The position numbers were made by a program, and so were the translations under genes. The notes beneath the pieces are model-generated. The model ran no database searches and had not been told where the DNA came from. It worked only from the letters and a program-made list of their open reading frames with translations. This document shows positions 34,558 through 45,724 of a stretch of DNA of 64,000 nucleotides, piece after piece. Numbering within the stretch: position 1 is the stretch's first letter; each line of letters opens with the position of its first letter. Source of the DNA: Megalopta genalis (Eukaryota > Arthropoda > Insecta > Hymenoptera > Halictidae). The stretch lies in NCBI RefSeq assembly GCF_051020955.1, contig NC_135015.1, positions 1,364,001-1,428,000 on the forward strand. Direction: 5' to 3'.

Positions 34558-35452
34558 CCCTGTACAAGGAGGACCGTGCAACTTGTGCACCTCTTGTAAC
34601 TTCCAAAATATGCGTCGCACGAAAAAATTTTATGTAGAAAAGATGCATGGCTTGAAGGGGCACATTATGTAGTGCATTTATTTTTTTTTATAGGTGGAGA
34701 CGTTTCGGAGGTTTGAAGGTCAACTTCGTTTTTTTAAAGAATAGATTACTATATGTTTTACATCAAAATATGGAAGAATATCGAATTCTCTGAGTAAAAA
34801 AGTACCTTTATTAGTCCTAAACCTAATAGTTAACCTAATAGTAGTGTAGGATCGGGTTTTAGTGATTGACTCCCGCAATATCGCAATAACTTTATAACGA
34901 AAAAAGCAACTTTATTAATAGAAAAAAAAAACGAAATACAGTGACTCGCTCTTTACCGGATTGACGCCCGATTACAACTGAGGATCGCTTCGGCGATCCT
35001 CTCCGCGTTACCGCCGATCGCCTTCCTTTGTTTCTTTCTCATCGCGCTCGCGGCGTCCTACAGTAGTTTCACTTTATTTCTTGAAAATTTTCTTCACGTA
35101 ATATCAAGTTGGAGATTCAACCTTATCACAGATTTCCGCAGGTCAGCAAAAAGTGAACAAAATGTTCGAAAAATAAAGTTAGCTGTTAGGTTTTGAGCTG
35201 ATAGAGGTCAATACTTTTTTGCTCAGAATTCGATATTTTTCCATATTTTGATGTTAAAAATATAGCAATCTGTTAAAAAAAAAACAAAGTTGACCTTCAA
35301 ATCTCCGAAACGCCTCCACCTATAAAGAAAATAAATTCACTACGTAATGTGTCCCTTCAAACCATGCATCTTTTCTACACAAAATTTTTTCATGCGATGC
35401 ATATTTTGGAAGTTATAAAAGCTGCACAAGTTGCGTGGTCCACTCTGTGTAT
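34558..35452. mobile_element. Foldback element interrupted by a solo LTR
   Basis: The left arm segment GGTGGAGACGTTTCGGAGG (about 34695) pairs with CCTCCGAAACG-type sequence of the right arm near 35310. TTTTATGTAGAAAAGATGCATG pairs with CATGCATCTTTTCTACACAAA, and GTGCAACTTGTGCA-type DNA near 34577 pairs with the 35420-35440 region. Arms are about 270 bp. The unpaired centre holds the LTR at 34845-35062. Outer limits are approximate. Confidence 0.75.
34845..35062 (-). mobile_element. Solo LTR (type D), 218 bp, with 4 bp target duplication
   Basis: The short inverted ends are TGTAGGA...TCCTACA. GTAG is directly repeated at 34841-34844 and 35063-35066. Read on the minus strand, AATAAAG lies in the 3' third, so the LTR points minus. 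It has a GC-rich 5' half. No internal region is present. Confidence 0.85.
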
Positions 35453-35611
35453 GTTGGAACCAATCGCAAACTGTACCGAGTTCTCGTAGTTGAAGACTAC
35501 AAGCACATCATTCAGACTGCGAAACAAGTAGTTGATAATGAACTGTATTACATGATCGTTTCATTGATAGACTATCCTGTTCGGCCAGTTTCCAAGAAAT
35601 TGGTAGAGTAG
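35348..35611 (+). other. Orphan open frame with protein-like sequence, no start codon
   Basis: Open from a TAA at 35345 to a TAG at 35609, about 87 codons without an early ATG. The second half, outside the foldback arm, reads VGTNRKLYRVLVVEDYKHI then IQTAKQVVDNELYYMIVSLI and DYPVRPVSKKLVE. The composition looks like a real protein end, but I recognise no family and see no clear splice acceptor. It may be a decayed transposon or gene fragment. Confidence 0.25.
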
Positions 35612-36900
35612 ATTTATTCGGTTTAATTGTACGTGTGTTATTTTATCATCAAAATGCGTAAAGAGATGATGGATGTTCGTCCAATGACTTCATCTATTGT
35701 AATATAACACTGTTATGCATCAAGCTAGCTCCAAGATAATTGCAAAAGAAACATTTCATGATTAGAATTAGAAAAACCGATTACTATTACTAATATTATT
35801 AGTAGTATTAGAATTATTATATTAGTATTAGTATTATTATTATTACTAATAATATATTATTAGATGATTGAATGATTGAACGCTGATTGAACGCTGATGC
35901 AATGATTGAAGTAACAGAGAAAATGTAAACACCTTCATTTTGAGGAATATTTTTTGTACATTGCTTTTACGTCAACCTCTCTGAATAATTAAAAAAATAT
36001 TCAGACATTCGAAATAATGAAAGAAGTGAATTTTTAACGCATTATTTACTGAGTCGCCCCCCGTGCTCGTGACGCCTATTATTTATCTGGACAGATGTGA
36101 AATATAATTTTTCTGTTTGAATCCTTCGTCTCTTCAGTGCACCGATTTACAGGATTTGCTCCATTCAAGTCAAGAGATTCGAATATATGGTATTTATAAA
36201 ATATAAAACGTGAGGTCAATTGACTGAACGCCAGGCGGATGTATATTCGAAAACAAATTCTGAATATTTCACTGTGCAAATCGTAAATATCCATCGGGGA
36301 AAAACACTGTTGACTTAACATACACATATATTATACAACGTGAATTGCTGTTACTAGGGAAATCATATTCTCCTGTTTATGTACACGATTTAAAATTACA
36401 TATCGATCATAATTATTACAGTCCATCGGTGCATTGTTGTTAATTCATTATTCTCGTGAATACGTCTATACAATTTGTTTTTACAAAATATGTAGATGCA
36501 AAAGATTTTAATAAATTATGAGTTGAGTTCGAATTTGTATAACATTATCTTTCTAGTAAATCGATTTAGAAAAAAGATGTCCTTAAATTCGGAGACATTA
36601 TTAATATCATTGTTAATATTATTGTTAATAAATATATATTACTATAATGTAAATGTAAAAATTATAAAGATCGTGCAGTGGAACCGCGTATAACGGTTTC
36701 GATACTTATCGAAAGACCTGTTTTAATAAAATTCATGAATCGAAATAAAATATCAACTATGATATTCGATAGAAAAATATTGGCCCTTTATTTTTAAGAT
36801 ATTTTTGGCCCTCTAATTTTAAGATATTCATGTCTAAGTAGATATTAAAGTAGATATTAAAATAGTAGTAAAGTGGATATAAAAAGTAGATATTATAGTA
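35612..36900. other. AT-rich intron with trinucleotide and minisatellite patches
   Basis: An ATT/AGT-rich array at about 35790-35860, and repeats of GTAGATATTAAA at about 36838-36900. Minus-strand 82-codon frame at 36327-36079 not recognised. Confidence 0.5.
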
Positions 36901-37101
36901 CAATAAATTCTCCCTAATTGACGCTCAGCTTATAAACAAAAATGGGCAATTTGGGAAGAGGAGATACGATAGCCTTGTGGCTCGTTTTTTGATTGTTAAT
37001 AACTATAGAAACGAGCCACAAGGCTCGAATAATCGTATCTCCTCTTCCCAAATTGTCCATTTTTGTGTACAATTTGAGCATGAATTAAGGAGAATTTACT
37101 A
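36901..37101. mobile_element. Hairpin MITE, CAGTAAATTCTCCC family, full-length copy
   Basis: TA|CAATAAATTCTCCCTAATT to AAGGAGAATTTACTA|TA, 201 bp. The central stem pairs GATACGATAGCCTTGTGGCT with its inverted partner in GCCACAAGGCTCGAATAATC. Confidence 0.9.
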
Positions 37102-37451
37102 TATATTTAAGATATTAAAGTGTTAAAAAGTAGCAATCAACGTTCTCCGTGAACAATGTTAATCTTAGAGTGGGTGACATACGCCAATTTGACTTCTAAC
37201 ACTAGTGTTATATAAATAATAGTGACTTAAAGTCAAGTTGATTCCATCTCATTTACTCAATTATCGATTCGTTGCAATTTGACATCGCATCATCATTATT
37301 TATTCGAAGTTAGTTTAATGACACGTTATCACTGGTGATATTAAAACGATGATCACCATTTTCGGAAGTTAAATATATTCAAATTAATATCGTTACATTT
37401 TTCATATTCTAACTATATAACTATATAACTCTATATAAATAGTAAGTATTT
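37102..37451. other. AT-rich intron, no feature seen
   Basis: Nothing recognisable. Confidence 0.5.
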
Positions 37452-38085
37452 TAAAACGTAATAATTCTTTTAAAACTAGACCAAACGATTTGAGTTTTGT
37501 TTAGATGATAGAGGGACTAGTGTACTAGACGATGATTAAACTACTTTGTTATGATTTTTCTATTATTTGAAATGACAAAAAAAGTAAACAAATTTCGTTT
37601 TTTAACTTTCTTATCTGAGCTTATAACAAAAATTTAAAAAATACGTTTTGTAAATATCGGTAAATTATATGCATGCTAAAAATTTCATTAAAACCAATTA
37701 ACACAAAGTCAAGTTACAAGCACTAAAAGATTTTAAAAACTGCAGATTTCCCACATTTATAGGCCCGAAGTGTCGAAAATCAGAACAAAACTGCGAATTT
37801 TAGGATCTTTAATTGTTTACAGCTCATACTAAGATCATCCGATTTCGATGAAATTTGCAACATGTATATAAGTTACCGAGATCTACGAAACGCATTTTTT
37901 AAATTTTCGTTATATGCTCAGATAAAAAAATAAAAAAGGAGAGTATTTATTTTCTTTTATCATAATAACAAAATTTAAAAAAAACATTTTAATAATTGTC
38001 TGGTATACTGGTTTCTTTATCATCTACAAAAAATCCAAGTCGTTTAGTCCAGTTCTAAGAAAATTATTACGTTTTAAAAGTTGCC
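37452..38085. mobile_element. TA-element (GGACTAAA family), copy with eroded ends
   Basis: The left block is AAACTAGACCAAACGATTTG and the right block is AGTCGTTTAGTCCAGTTCTA, inverted to each other. AACTTTCTTATCTGAGCTTAT and its partner lie inside. Terminal bases are lost or unrecognised. Confidence 0.75.
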
Positions 38086-38512
38086 CGGATATTATGAAAA
38101 TAATATCGGATATTATAAAAATAAGATAAAAACAACCCTTATGTCAGTGTTGCCTGCTTTGCCATTTTGAATTTTGCATTTTTTATAACATATTCAAATT
38201 CAGCAACCTGAAAAAATATAAGAGAGTACGGATTTTTATAAAAATCGTATGAAATTATGATTTATGGTCAACTCTGGGAAAAGGTGCCCTCCTCTCCCCT
38301 CCCCCGCGGCGGTTCCTATTTTAATTGTTCTAGGTTCCACTAAAGTCCTTGTGATCACGAATAAATGAGAACAACCCAACCTCTACACGCTGTTATCGTT
38401 GAATATTGACATTTGTATTATTCATTCGAGTGTCCCAATTACGCATTGATAATCGTGAATTACGAAATGGTTGTTTCGGGTGTGCGAATTTGTACAGATC
38501 ATTTTCGAAGTA
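38086..38512. other. Intron, no feature seen
   Basis: Mostly AT-rich with a C-rich patch (CTCCTCTCCCCTCCCCC) near 38290. Confidence 0.5.
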
Positions 38513-38663
38513 CCGTAAATTCCCCCTAATTGACCCTCAGCATCTACACAAAAATGGACAATTTGGAATGAGGAGATACGATTATTCGAGCCTTGGGGCT
38601 CGTTTTCATAGTTACCGATAGTTAACAACTATAAAAGCGAGCCGCAAAGCTCGAATAATATTT
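38513..38663. mobile_element. Hairpin MITE, CAGTAAATTCTCCC family, right end truncated
   Basis: TA|CCGTAAATTCCCCCTAATT at the left and a complete central stem (GAGCCTTGGGGCTCG). The right arm stops after GCTCGAATAATA, where the next copy begins. Confidence 0.8.
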
Positions 38664-38665
38664 TA

Positions 38666-39143
38666 CAGTAATTTCTCCTTAACCGTTTGAGTCGCAGAGG
38701 TTATTCAGAAAACACACGGTCGAAAAGTGGCGAACAACGTGATAGCGCTTGTCTTAATTGATTGCGAAGAGAACCAAGCGACGCGATAGCGCTCTTCAAG
38801 ATCGACAAACACAACAAAAATAAAAAAGATGAGAAAAAGCAGCTATGCGATGTACGTGCGTCACTAAAGTTTGATCGCGAAACAAGATCTGAACAGCGCG
38901 ATCGCGCTGCTTGGGACTCAAGCGATTAATTCATGCTGAGATTGCGCACAAAAAAGGACAATTTGGGAAGAAGAGAGACGATTATTCGAGCCTTGAGTCT
39001 TGCGTCGAGCCTTTCGTTTTTATAGTTGTTGACAATCGATAACTATATGAACGAGTTGCAAGGCTCGAATAATCGTATCTTCTCTTTCCAAATTGTCCAT
39101 TTTCGTGCGCAATCTCAGCGCGAATTAGAGAGAGAAATTACTG
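38666..39143. mobile_element. Hairpin MITE, CAGTAAATTCTCCC family, split by a TTAA MITE
   Basis: The left tip CAGTAATTTCTCC is at 38666-38678. The rest of the element resumes at 38930 (TTCATGCTGAGATTGCGC) and ends AGAGAGAAATTACTG|TA at 39143. Removing 38679-38925 rejoins a normal CTCC|TTAATT sequence. Confidence 0.85.
38679..38929. mobile_element. TTAA-flanked MITE nested in the hairpin MITE
   Basis: The left end is TTAACCGTTTGAGTCGCAG and the right end, read inward, is TTAATCGCTTGAGTCCCAAG; TTAA lies at both borders. The interior contains repeated GATAGCGCT (38741, 38784) motifs. No coding capacity. Confidence 0.8.
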
Positions 39144-39145
39144 TA

Positions 39146-39209
39146 CCTTCTCTTCCCAAATTGTTCAATTTTGTCTCCAAGCTGTGGGTCAATTAGGGAG
39201 AATTGACTG
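39146..39209. mobile_element. Hairpin MITE fragment, third member of the cluster
   Basis: CCTTCTCTTCCCAAATTGTT to TTAGGGAGAATTGACTG|TA: only the right-arm terminal 64 bp, sharing the TA with the preceding copy. Confidence 0.8.
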
Positions 39210-40973
39210 TAGTTTCATTAGAGGAACGTGGAAACGGGAACCCGTCCCGGTTACTTAACGCGGCGTATTTTTCTCTTCGAACGGGGACGCCATATTCGAA
39301 GCGGGGGTCCTATAACGCGGTCACCGTATCTCAGCCATATTTGTACCCGCCACTTGAAATCCCCTTGTACAGCGTTCGCTGGAACTGGCTCAATCCGGGC
39401 GCGAACGATGTACCCTCGAGTTCGCCCGTGTCCCCGCGTACACGTGTTACTCGCGACTACAAAAAACGCCGCTTCAAGTCGAGTAAATTCACTATGCAGA
39501 AGCCGCGTCTCAGCCGCGTGTGTGCGTGCGTGTCTCATCATAAACCTTTTTGCGGTGGAGACGACGAGACCTTGTTCGATCGAAGGGCGTCTAGAATGAA
39601 CAAAAGAAAAATGAAGGATGACAGAAAGGCGCCCCGCTTGAAAGTCGAGCTTCCTGCACCGTTCTAAACGTTAGTCGATGATTCCTGTTCTACAGGGTGC
39701 TTAATGCATTATTTTTAAAATTATCCCTCCGAGCATATTTTCCTTCTTTAATTACCTCTGCGGTAACATGACGATCGACCGATTGTTTCATCAAATTTTC
39801 ATTCGCTATTTTATTCCTGATCTATTTTCAGTTTGCATTTCTTTTTCAACCGAGAAACATTTTATTCGAAATTCCGTTGTGCTAGGTGTACCAGGTTGTT
39901 AAATTTTTATGCGACCTAAAATAGATATCATCAGTCATAAACTGGGATGCACGGGCAACTATATGTCGTGCTCGAGGTCGTTGCTGCGTTTGCACGAATT
40001 TATTACAGATGAAATCTATTTTTAATTTAATAAAAATCTCAACCGCGAAAAGAGAATTTTATTTAACTTTTGGAGTTTGCACCAGCTCCTTGCAATCCAC
40101 CATATTCTGGTGAAATTATTAACTTGACTCTTCCAATCCAAAGTAAATATTTATTTCTGTTATAATTACATATTGTGTCTGAAAATTGATTACAACCGTG
40201 AATTATCCTGTGATTTTCATTATATTGATTTACCCACAATGAAAAACACAAATCAAATATTATCTCGCGTGTAGCCGAGATAATTGCAATGTAAAGTGAA
40301 AAAACCTGGGGAAAAATAAAAACGGCTCGTTTATTTTTATGCCACCGCATTTTCATCCTTTCATGTACACGCTCGCGAGTGTCCCATGTTTCCCTATGCT
40401 CATAAACGTACGATAGATTCTAATCTTTTTATTTGATATTATGGAGAATGAGGAAGAGTATAAATAGAGCACAGTCGACTGTAAAGCTTCATGTGATCGC
40501 GGAAACGTGAAACGCGCGAATGCACCGATGGATGAGACATAGAGAACGTATATACATATGTTTCGCTTTGCGTATCGCCATACAGTCGTTGATTATTTAC
40601 GAGGGACTAGATCAAAAATAAAAACTGGTATAGTCTAGAGAGGATTCGAGCTTTACATGGGAAACATTTACAATGCGTGACTTCGACAATAAGGAAAATA
40701 ATAATTTACTATCGAATATTGTTGTTTGGGGATTGAGAAAAATTCGTTCACTGCTTTCTGTCTTTAACACTAGATTTACGGAGCACAAAAAATAGCTGTA
40801 TTATATTAGTTTAAAGAAGTAACAATAAGACATTTATTCCGATTTTTAACAAGTGTTATTGTAACATTTGCCGTAAGTAACATATAAATTGAATAAATAA
40901 CTCACGAATGTATCTTTACGATATGAATAATCGTAAACTAGAAAGTTAGTGACACGTCATTTTGAAGGGTGTC
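39210..40973. other. CpG-rich island (39220-39670) then AT-rich intron
   Basis: The island carries a 154-codon plus-strand frame (39203-39667), a 123-codon frame in another register and a 96-codon antisense frame. None has a recognisable domain. At 40764 there is a TTAACACTAGATTTACGG end like that of a TTAA MITE, but no partner was found. Confidence 0.45.
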
Positions 40974-41334
40974 CCAAAATTATGCTACTTCTGGGAAATG
41001 AGGGGTTCCTGAGGTCATTTGAAGCAACTTTTCGCTTCGCGTAAATACAATCCGCGGCTTTGTTTATGACTTATTAACAAAAAATAGCGACCAATGAGAG
41101 GCGAGATCAGCTGGCGCGAGACGGTCGAGCCAACCAGCGCACGAAGCTCAGTTCCGCTTATTGGCTCGGCCGACTAGCGCCAGCTGAGCTTACCTCACAT
41201 TGGTCACAGTTTTTCGTTGATAGCTCGTAAACAAATTGACGGATTGCATTCTTGCCAAGGAAAAAGTTATTTCAAATGATCTCAGGAATTCCTCATTCCT
41301 CATTCCGGAAGTACCATAATTTTGGGACATCCTG
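40974..41334. mobile_element. Palindromic MITE, CAGGGTGTCCCAAAA family, second copy
   Basis: Left AAGGGTGTCCCAAAATTATG and, read inward from the right, CAGGATGTCCCAAAATTATG. The arms pair across the element, with the same GC-rich loop as 12393-12757 (CCAACCAGCGCACGAAG shared). Confidence 0.85.
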
Positions 41335-41338
41335 TATA

Positions 41339-41628
41339 CAGTGATACCATACATGCAGGATATCTCTAGAATAAGATTTCTTCTTTCTTTGGAGACTTCG
41401 TTTTCAAGAAAATTTAGTTTGAAAGTTCAGCGAATTCTATTCAATAGAAATCGACTGTCGCGTTTGATCATGACTTACCGATTCTACTTGCCAATTTCTG
41501 AATTCCTGGGGCATGTATTTCTTGAAAACAAAGCTTCATATGTCAAAATTTTATTCTACATTTTCGACACATTTCTTACTTTTGAACTATCCCCTCCGTG
41601 GTTGTAACACCAGTTACAGACCACCCTG
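41339..41628. mobile_element. Probable MITE adjoining the palindromic element
   Basis: The right end, read inward, is TA|CAGGGTGGTCTGTAACTG, related to the right end at 22492. The left end CAGTGATACC is a weak match. Confidence 0.45.
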
Positions 41629-41639
41629 TATAATTCAAC

Positions 41640-43011
41640 CGAACACTATGAATCAATAAATACCACAATTATTACTACTCATTTATTCCGTACAACGCGT
41701 GTAAATCAATGTCCGTCTCTTAAGGTGAAGATTAAACGTGCCGTTTATTCTTTTGCGCTTTTTCCTTTTCAAACCTCGTTGTACTAGGTACCATAAAATT
41801 GAATTTTCATGCTTGGACAACCATCCGTGTCACCCATATACGACTGACGCAATACTTGAAGGTTTAATTCTACAAGGTACAATGAAATTCCTGTAATCTC
41901 GTGCAGGAGAACCTTTAGGTCCGGCAAGCGAAATGACACTGACATACCCAGGATTCCGAACCGGATCAATGTGTAACTTTGCTCGCGAAATGCTCGCACG
42001 GCTGCATGCCAGCTCGCAAAGGGTTCTGCAACCACGGCATAAAGGCTTCCGCCGCGTACGTCTGTGCAGGTTCGACGATCGAAGCTTTCCAGCCAAAGTG
42101 ATCTACATAGTCGACGCGCGAGAATTTCGGCCAGCTTCGCTCGTCGGCATTCGCTGGCGCGAGCGTAAGGTCGCATGGAATACGTATAGCTGGGCAACAG
42201 ATTCAATCGCCACTTAATTAATCACCTGATTGTATCTCGCCGCCGTCACTTGAGGATAAATCTCTGAGGTGCGAGGAGACCTCATGCTTTTGGCCTCGTA
42301 TAATCATTACTTTAATTGGCCACTCGCGTGTCCAGCTGCATTGCTAACTTAGCTGTTCAAAGACTTCGGATAACTCGGGCCTGTCCACTAAATAGTAACG
42401 ACCTCGGATTAATCCAATACTCGTGTGCTGATAATGAGCTACTGTCCCCATTAAACCCTTCGGCTACGCAAACTTCGATATTAAACTATGAACGACGTGC
42501 GTGTAGTTCACAGATTTCACATTGAAATGGTCAAAGTACTGCACGGTTCGTTAATAATAATAATAATAATAATAATACGGCAGTGGAACTTACTAGAGGT
42601 TCCTGAATGGAATGACCAATTGCTCTGCCTTTCGTTTGTTTTCGGGCACAATCAACTTATTAACATTTATCGAACAAGACGTATTGAATTTGTTTATTCT
42701 TTCATTTTGTTTATTTTTGAATTAAAAAATATAATTTAAGACAGCAATTGACCACCTCATAGTAACCGGCTCCACTATCCTAGACTTAGTATGGAAAAAG
42801 TGAAAGCGGGCACCTAGGACGGTATACAAATTTATATCCTTATAAATGATAAAAATTTTGCAAGCCATATGTCTCAATCAGGATCTGATACCTGGATAAA
42901 CTTCGTATTGGTAGCCAAAAACTTTTCAGGAAATCAAAAAGCAGAAGAATTATAGCGAAATAGTCGCAGACATTTTGAAATATTTTAAAAAGTTCGGAGC
43001 TAATATGAGCA
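41640..43011. other. Intron with CpG-rich patch (41930-42300)
   Basis: A 140-codon minus-strand frame (42206-41784) and a 94-codon plus-strand frame overlap here; neither is recognisable. Elsewhere AT-rich. Confidence 0.45.
42554..42580. repeat. (AAT)n microsatellite
   Basis: About nine AAT units. Confidence 0.9.
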
Positions 43012-43692
43012 TTAACACGTTGACTGCCGCGTCACCCGTATTCGGGTGACAGTAAAAGTTCTCATCAGGCCACGTCACCCGTAATTCGGGCGACGCTGAT
43101 TTGACTACTTACAAAGGATTTCCGAAAATATTTCGACAAATATTCTACAGGAGGTAATGAAACTATTGAATTCTTATAAAAATGGTTTATTAAAAAAATT
43201 ATTCGCAGTGTATAACATTAAAACATTCTCTGCAAAGTTGAGGTTGATCAGGACAGCTTAGACAAAAAGTTGTTTGTTTTTTCAGATATGCTCGTGCCTC
43301 TGATCGGTCCATTTCGTATCTTTTATTTGAACTGTAGCTTCCTCGGTATCATCAACATTTCTTTCTTCTTCCATGACCAATTCTCGTAAAATCTCGTCAA
43401 TAGTATCTTCATAACATTCATTATCACTAAGATTATATTTATCAGTATCCAAATCAGAATCTGACGATGTAATTTTATTTATGCTTCTCCTTCCGGGCAA
43501 TCCGATCTCTTTTCAATATTGAAAAAAATAAGGGCAGAGATTTTAAGTTATACCATTCGGTACTCGGCAAAGATTCCAACTGTTCATGCAGGAACTGAAA
43601 CAGATATGAATTAACAGCACACGCTTCCTATAGCGGCACGGGTGGCCTGTAGGAGATTTTGTTGTAAATACGCGTGGCAGTCAACGTGTTAA
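43012..43692 (-). mobile_element. piggyBac-like element, internally deleted, TTAA on both sides
   Basis: Left TTAACACGTTGACTGCCGCG and, read inward from the right, TTAACACGTTGACTGCCACG. Next to the left TIR is a hairpin (GTCACCCGTATTCGGGTGAC) repeated as GTCACCCGTAATTCGGGCGAC. It contains a short acidic open frame on the minus strand. At 681 bp it is far shorter than an intact piggyBac (about 2.4 kb). Confidence 0.85.
43282..43500 (-). CDS. Acidic N-terminal fragment of a probable piggyBac transposase
   Basis: 72 codons from 43500 to 43282. After a basic start (MPGRRSINK) come DSDLDTD and a run of Asp/Glu (DEILRELVMEEERNVDD). Acidic, DSD-rich N-termini are typical of piggyBac-type transposases and this lies between TTAA-flanked TIRs. 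The catalytic domain is absent. Homology is inferred from position and composition, not from a catalytic motif. Confidence 0.4.
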   Translation of the reverse strand: MPGRRSINKITSSDSDLDTDKYNLSDNECYEDTIDEILRELVMEEERNVDDTEEATVQIKDTKWTDQRHEHI

Positions 43693-43950
43693 GAAACATT
43701 TCTTACACGTTCATTTAGATAGATTCCGTGACAACCTTGACCTGACCTTGGTTATAGTGAAGAATCGATATAACAGTTTTACCACATATCAAAATAATGC
43801 AGAGGTAGGTTCCAAGGAAGGTGGCACCGCCACGTGATGGCTGACTACTGTTGAACAAAAACAAGTAGAAAATGTTTTCCATAATAATTTTTATATTTTT
43901 CAATTTTATTAGACATATATATAACGTGTATTCAAATGTTATAACATATA
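43693..43950. other. Intron, no feature seen
   Basis: AT-rich; nothing assigned. Confidence 0.5.
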
Positions 43951-44721
43951 CAAGATGAGTTACAAATTAGTCCTCACGATTTTTCAGCCTCTTCCGATGG
44001 TCTGACAACAAACTGTTTCGTATTAAAGTTAATTAGTATTTAACCGACAAGAAATTGCAATTGCTTAAATTTAAGAATAAATTGATTTTCCATGAAAAAC
44101 AAGACTACCGTTATATTTTTAAATTAGACTAGGTTATTTTAATTTCATAGTATTGTAGACGACGTTGAGACGAATTCAATGACCTGCTACATGGTGATCT
44201 TCAGATGATATTGAAGGAAAAATTTCCATCAATCGAATGTCACGATATTTGAAATAATTCGGCGATACATAACACCAAGCATCCTCATGTAAACATAAAC
44301 AAATGACATTACAAATGCTCATTTATTCAGTTTCAGACCTTAACACATCAAACAAAAGAAAAATTTATCTAAGACCAAATTGAAAACACGCATGTTAAAA
44401 ATGTGCATGTAATTAGTAATTAAATTAAATGTTACAAGCGGTGTTTTCAATTTGGTTTCATATTTTTTCTTCAATGTCATCTGAAGGTTATCATGTAGCA
44501 GCTCGACGTCGCCTACGATACTATGAAGTTAAAATTACCTAGTTTCATTTAAAAATATGACGACGACCTTGTTTATTTGTCGAAAATCAAGTTGTTTTTA
44601 AATTTAAGCAATTGCAATTTCTTGTCGGTTAAATACTAATTAACTTTAGTAGGAAACTCTTTTTTGTCAGACCATCGGAAGGGGCTGAAAAGTCGTGGGG
44701 ACTAATTTGTGACTCGCCCTG
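43951..44721. mobile_element. Long palindromic TA-flanked element, 771 bp
   Basis: Left TA|CAAGATGAGTTACAAATTAG and, read inward from the right, TA|CAGGGCGAGTCACAAATTAG. Arms of about 280 bp pair (CTTCCGATGGTCTGACA against TGTCAGACCATCGGAAG; GACAAGAAATTGCAATTGC against its inverse). A second small stem (CAAATTGAAAACAC / GTGTTTTCAATTTG) lies in the loop. No coding capacity. Confidence 0.85.
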
Positions 44722-45724
44722 TATATGAGACTTAAAAAGAATAAAGATCTTTGCTTATTTAGTATTATTTTGTGTACTTATTTGTCATTATCGATAAGTT
44801 GGCCTTATCCCAAAAACTAGAGCTAATCCAGCAAATGAGAAAATATTGTCATATTCAATGGGCTAAAATTACTCAAACTCGGTTGTGAAACCTTGCCCCG
44901 CGGAATCACTATTTCCCGGTGTATAGACAACGAGACAAAGTATTATATAATATTACGAAATATTTATACCTGAAAACATTTGAATCAAAATCATAGTTGT
45001 CATACAATGATGTTTCTATATTGATCCTGACAGTTACAGTGTCATATTATATTTGATTATCTTCAGTGCAGCGATGCTTCGATAACTGTCACGCTTCAGC
45101 AAACACTTAACTGTTGCGTTTTTCCTCCGAAGCACATTATGTTGAACGAACCACTTACTGAGTCTTCCAACGTTTGGCTACCGACACCAATCTCATTCTC
45201 TCTCTTCCAAAGTGTTTGAAAGATGTGAAAAACCCAACCTTTCAGATTCGTTTTCTAAGCCAGACTATATCCACACCGTTATCGATGGTTGACGATCAGT
45301 CTGACTCATGAGCAAGCAGATAAGTCATTAAACGCTGGCCGGCATCCAGCCTGGTACTTGATGGCCCATCATTAGCTAGATCATGATAGCGGAGTTCATG
45401 GCTTCTGACAGCTAACACGGACAGTGACCAAAAAACTGGCTAGAAGAAACCTGAAAGAATTCCAACATAGCAGAAACTAGCAGAGTCTTGCAAGTTGAAG
45501 CTTCATCAACGAGATATTTCTAGTTGAAAATGAATTATTCAAATCCTAGTCAGATGGTCAACACGTTAAATATACGTGTACGATAACCAAAAAGCCATAA
45601 GGTTCGTAAATATGTGTTTTGCTACAAACAGTTTTCTTAAATAACTGAAGCCTGTGGCCATTGTCGCCATTGTCGAGTCTAAGCAAGAACAAGAACAGTT
45701 TGAATCATACGTTTGCCAATTCAC
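44722..45724. other. Intron, no gene seen
   Basis: Mixed composition without long frames or repeats that I can identify. Confidence 0.5.

Noticed and set aside
39203..39667. 154-codon plus-strand frame
   Set aside because: It begins inside the tail of a MITE and lies in CpG-rich DNA with two competing frames; no domain.
40764..40790. TTAACACTAGATTTACGG as a possible TTAA element end
   Set aside because: No inverted partner with TTAA found nearby.
41784..42206. 140-codon minus-strand frame with some protein-like composition
   Set aside because: No family resemblance, and an opposing 94-codon frame covers the same CpG-rich DNA. Its start region does not look like a signal peptide.
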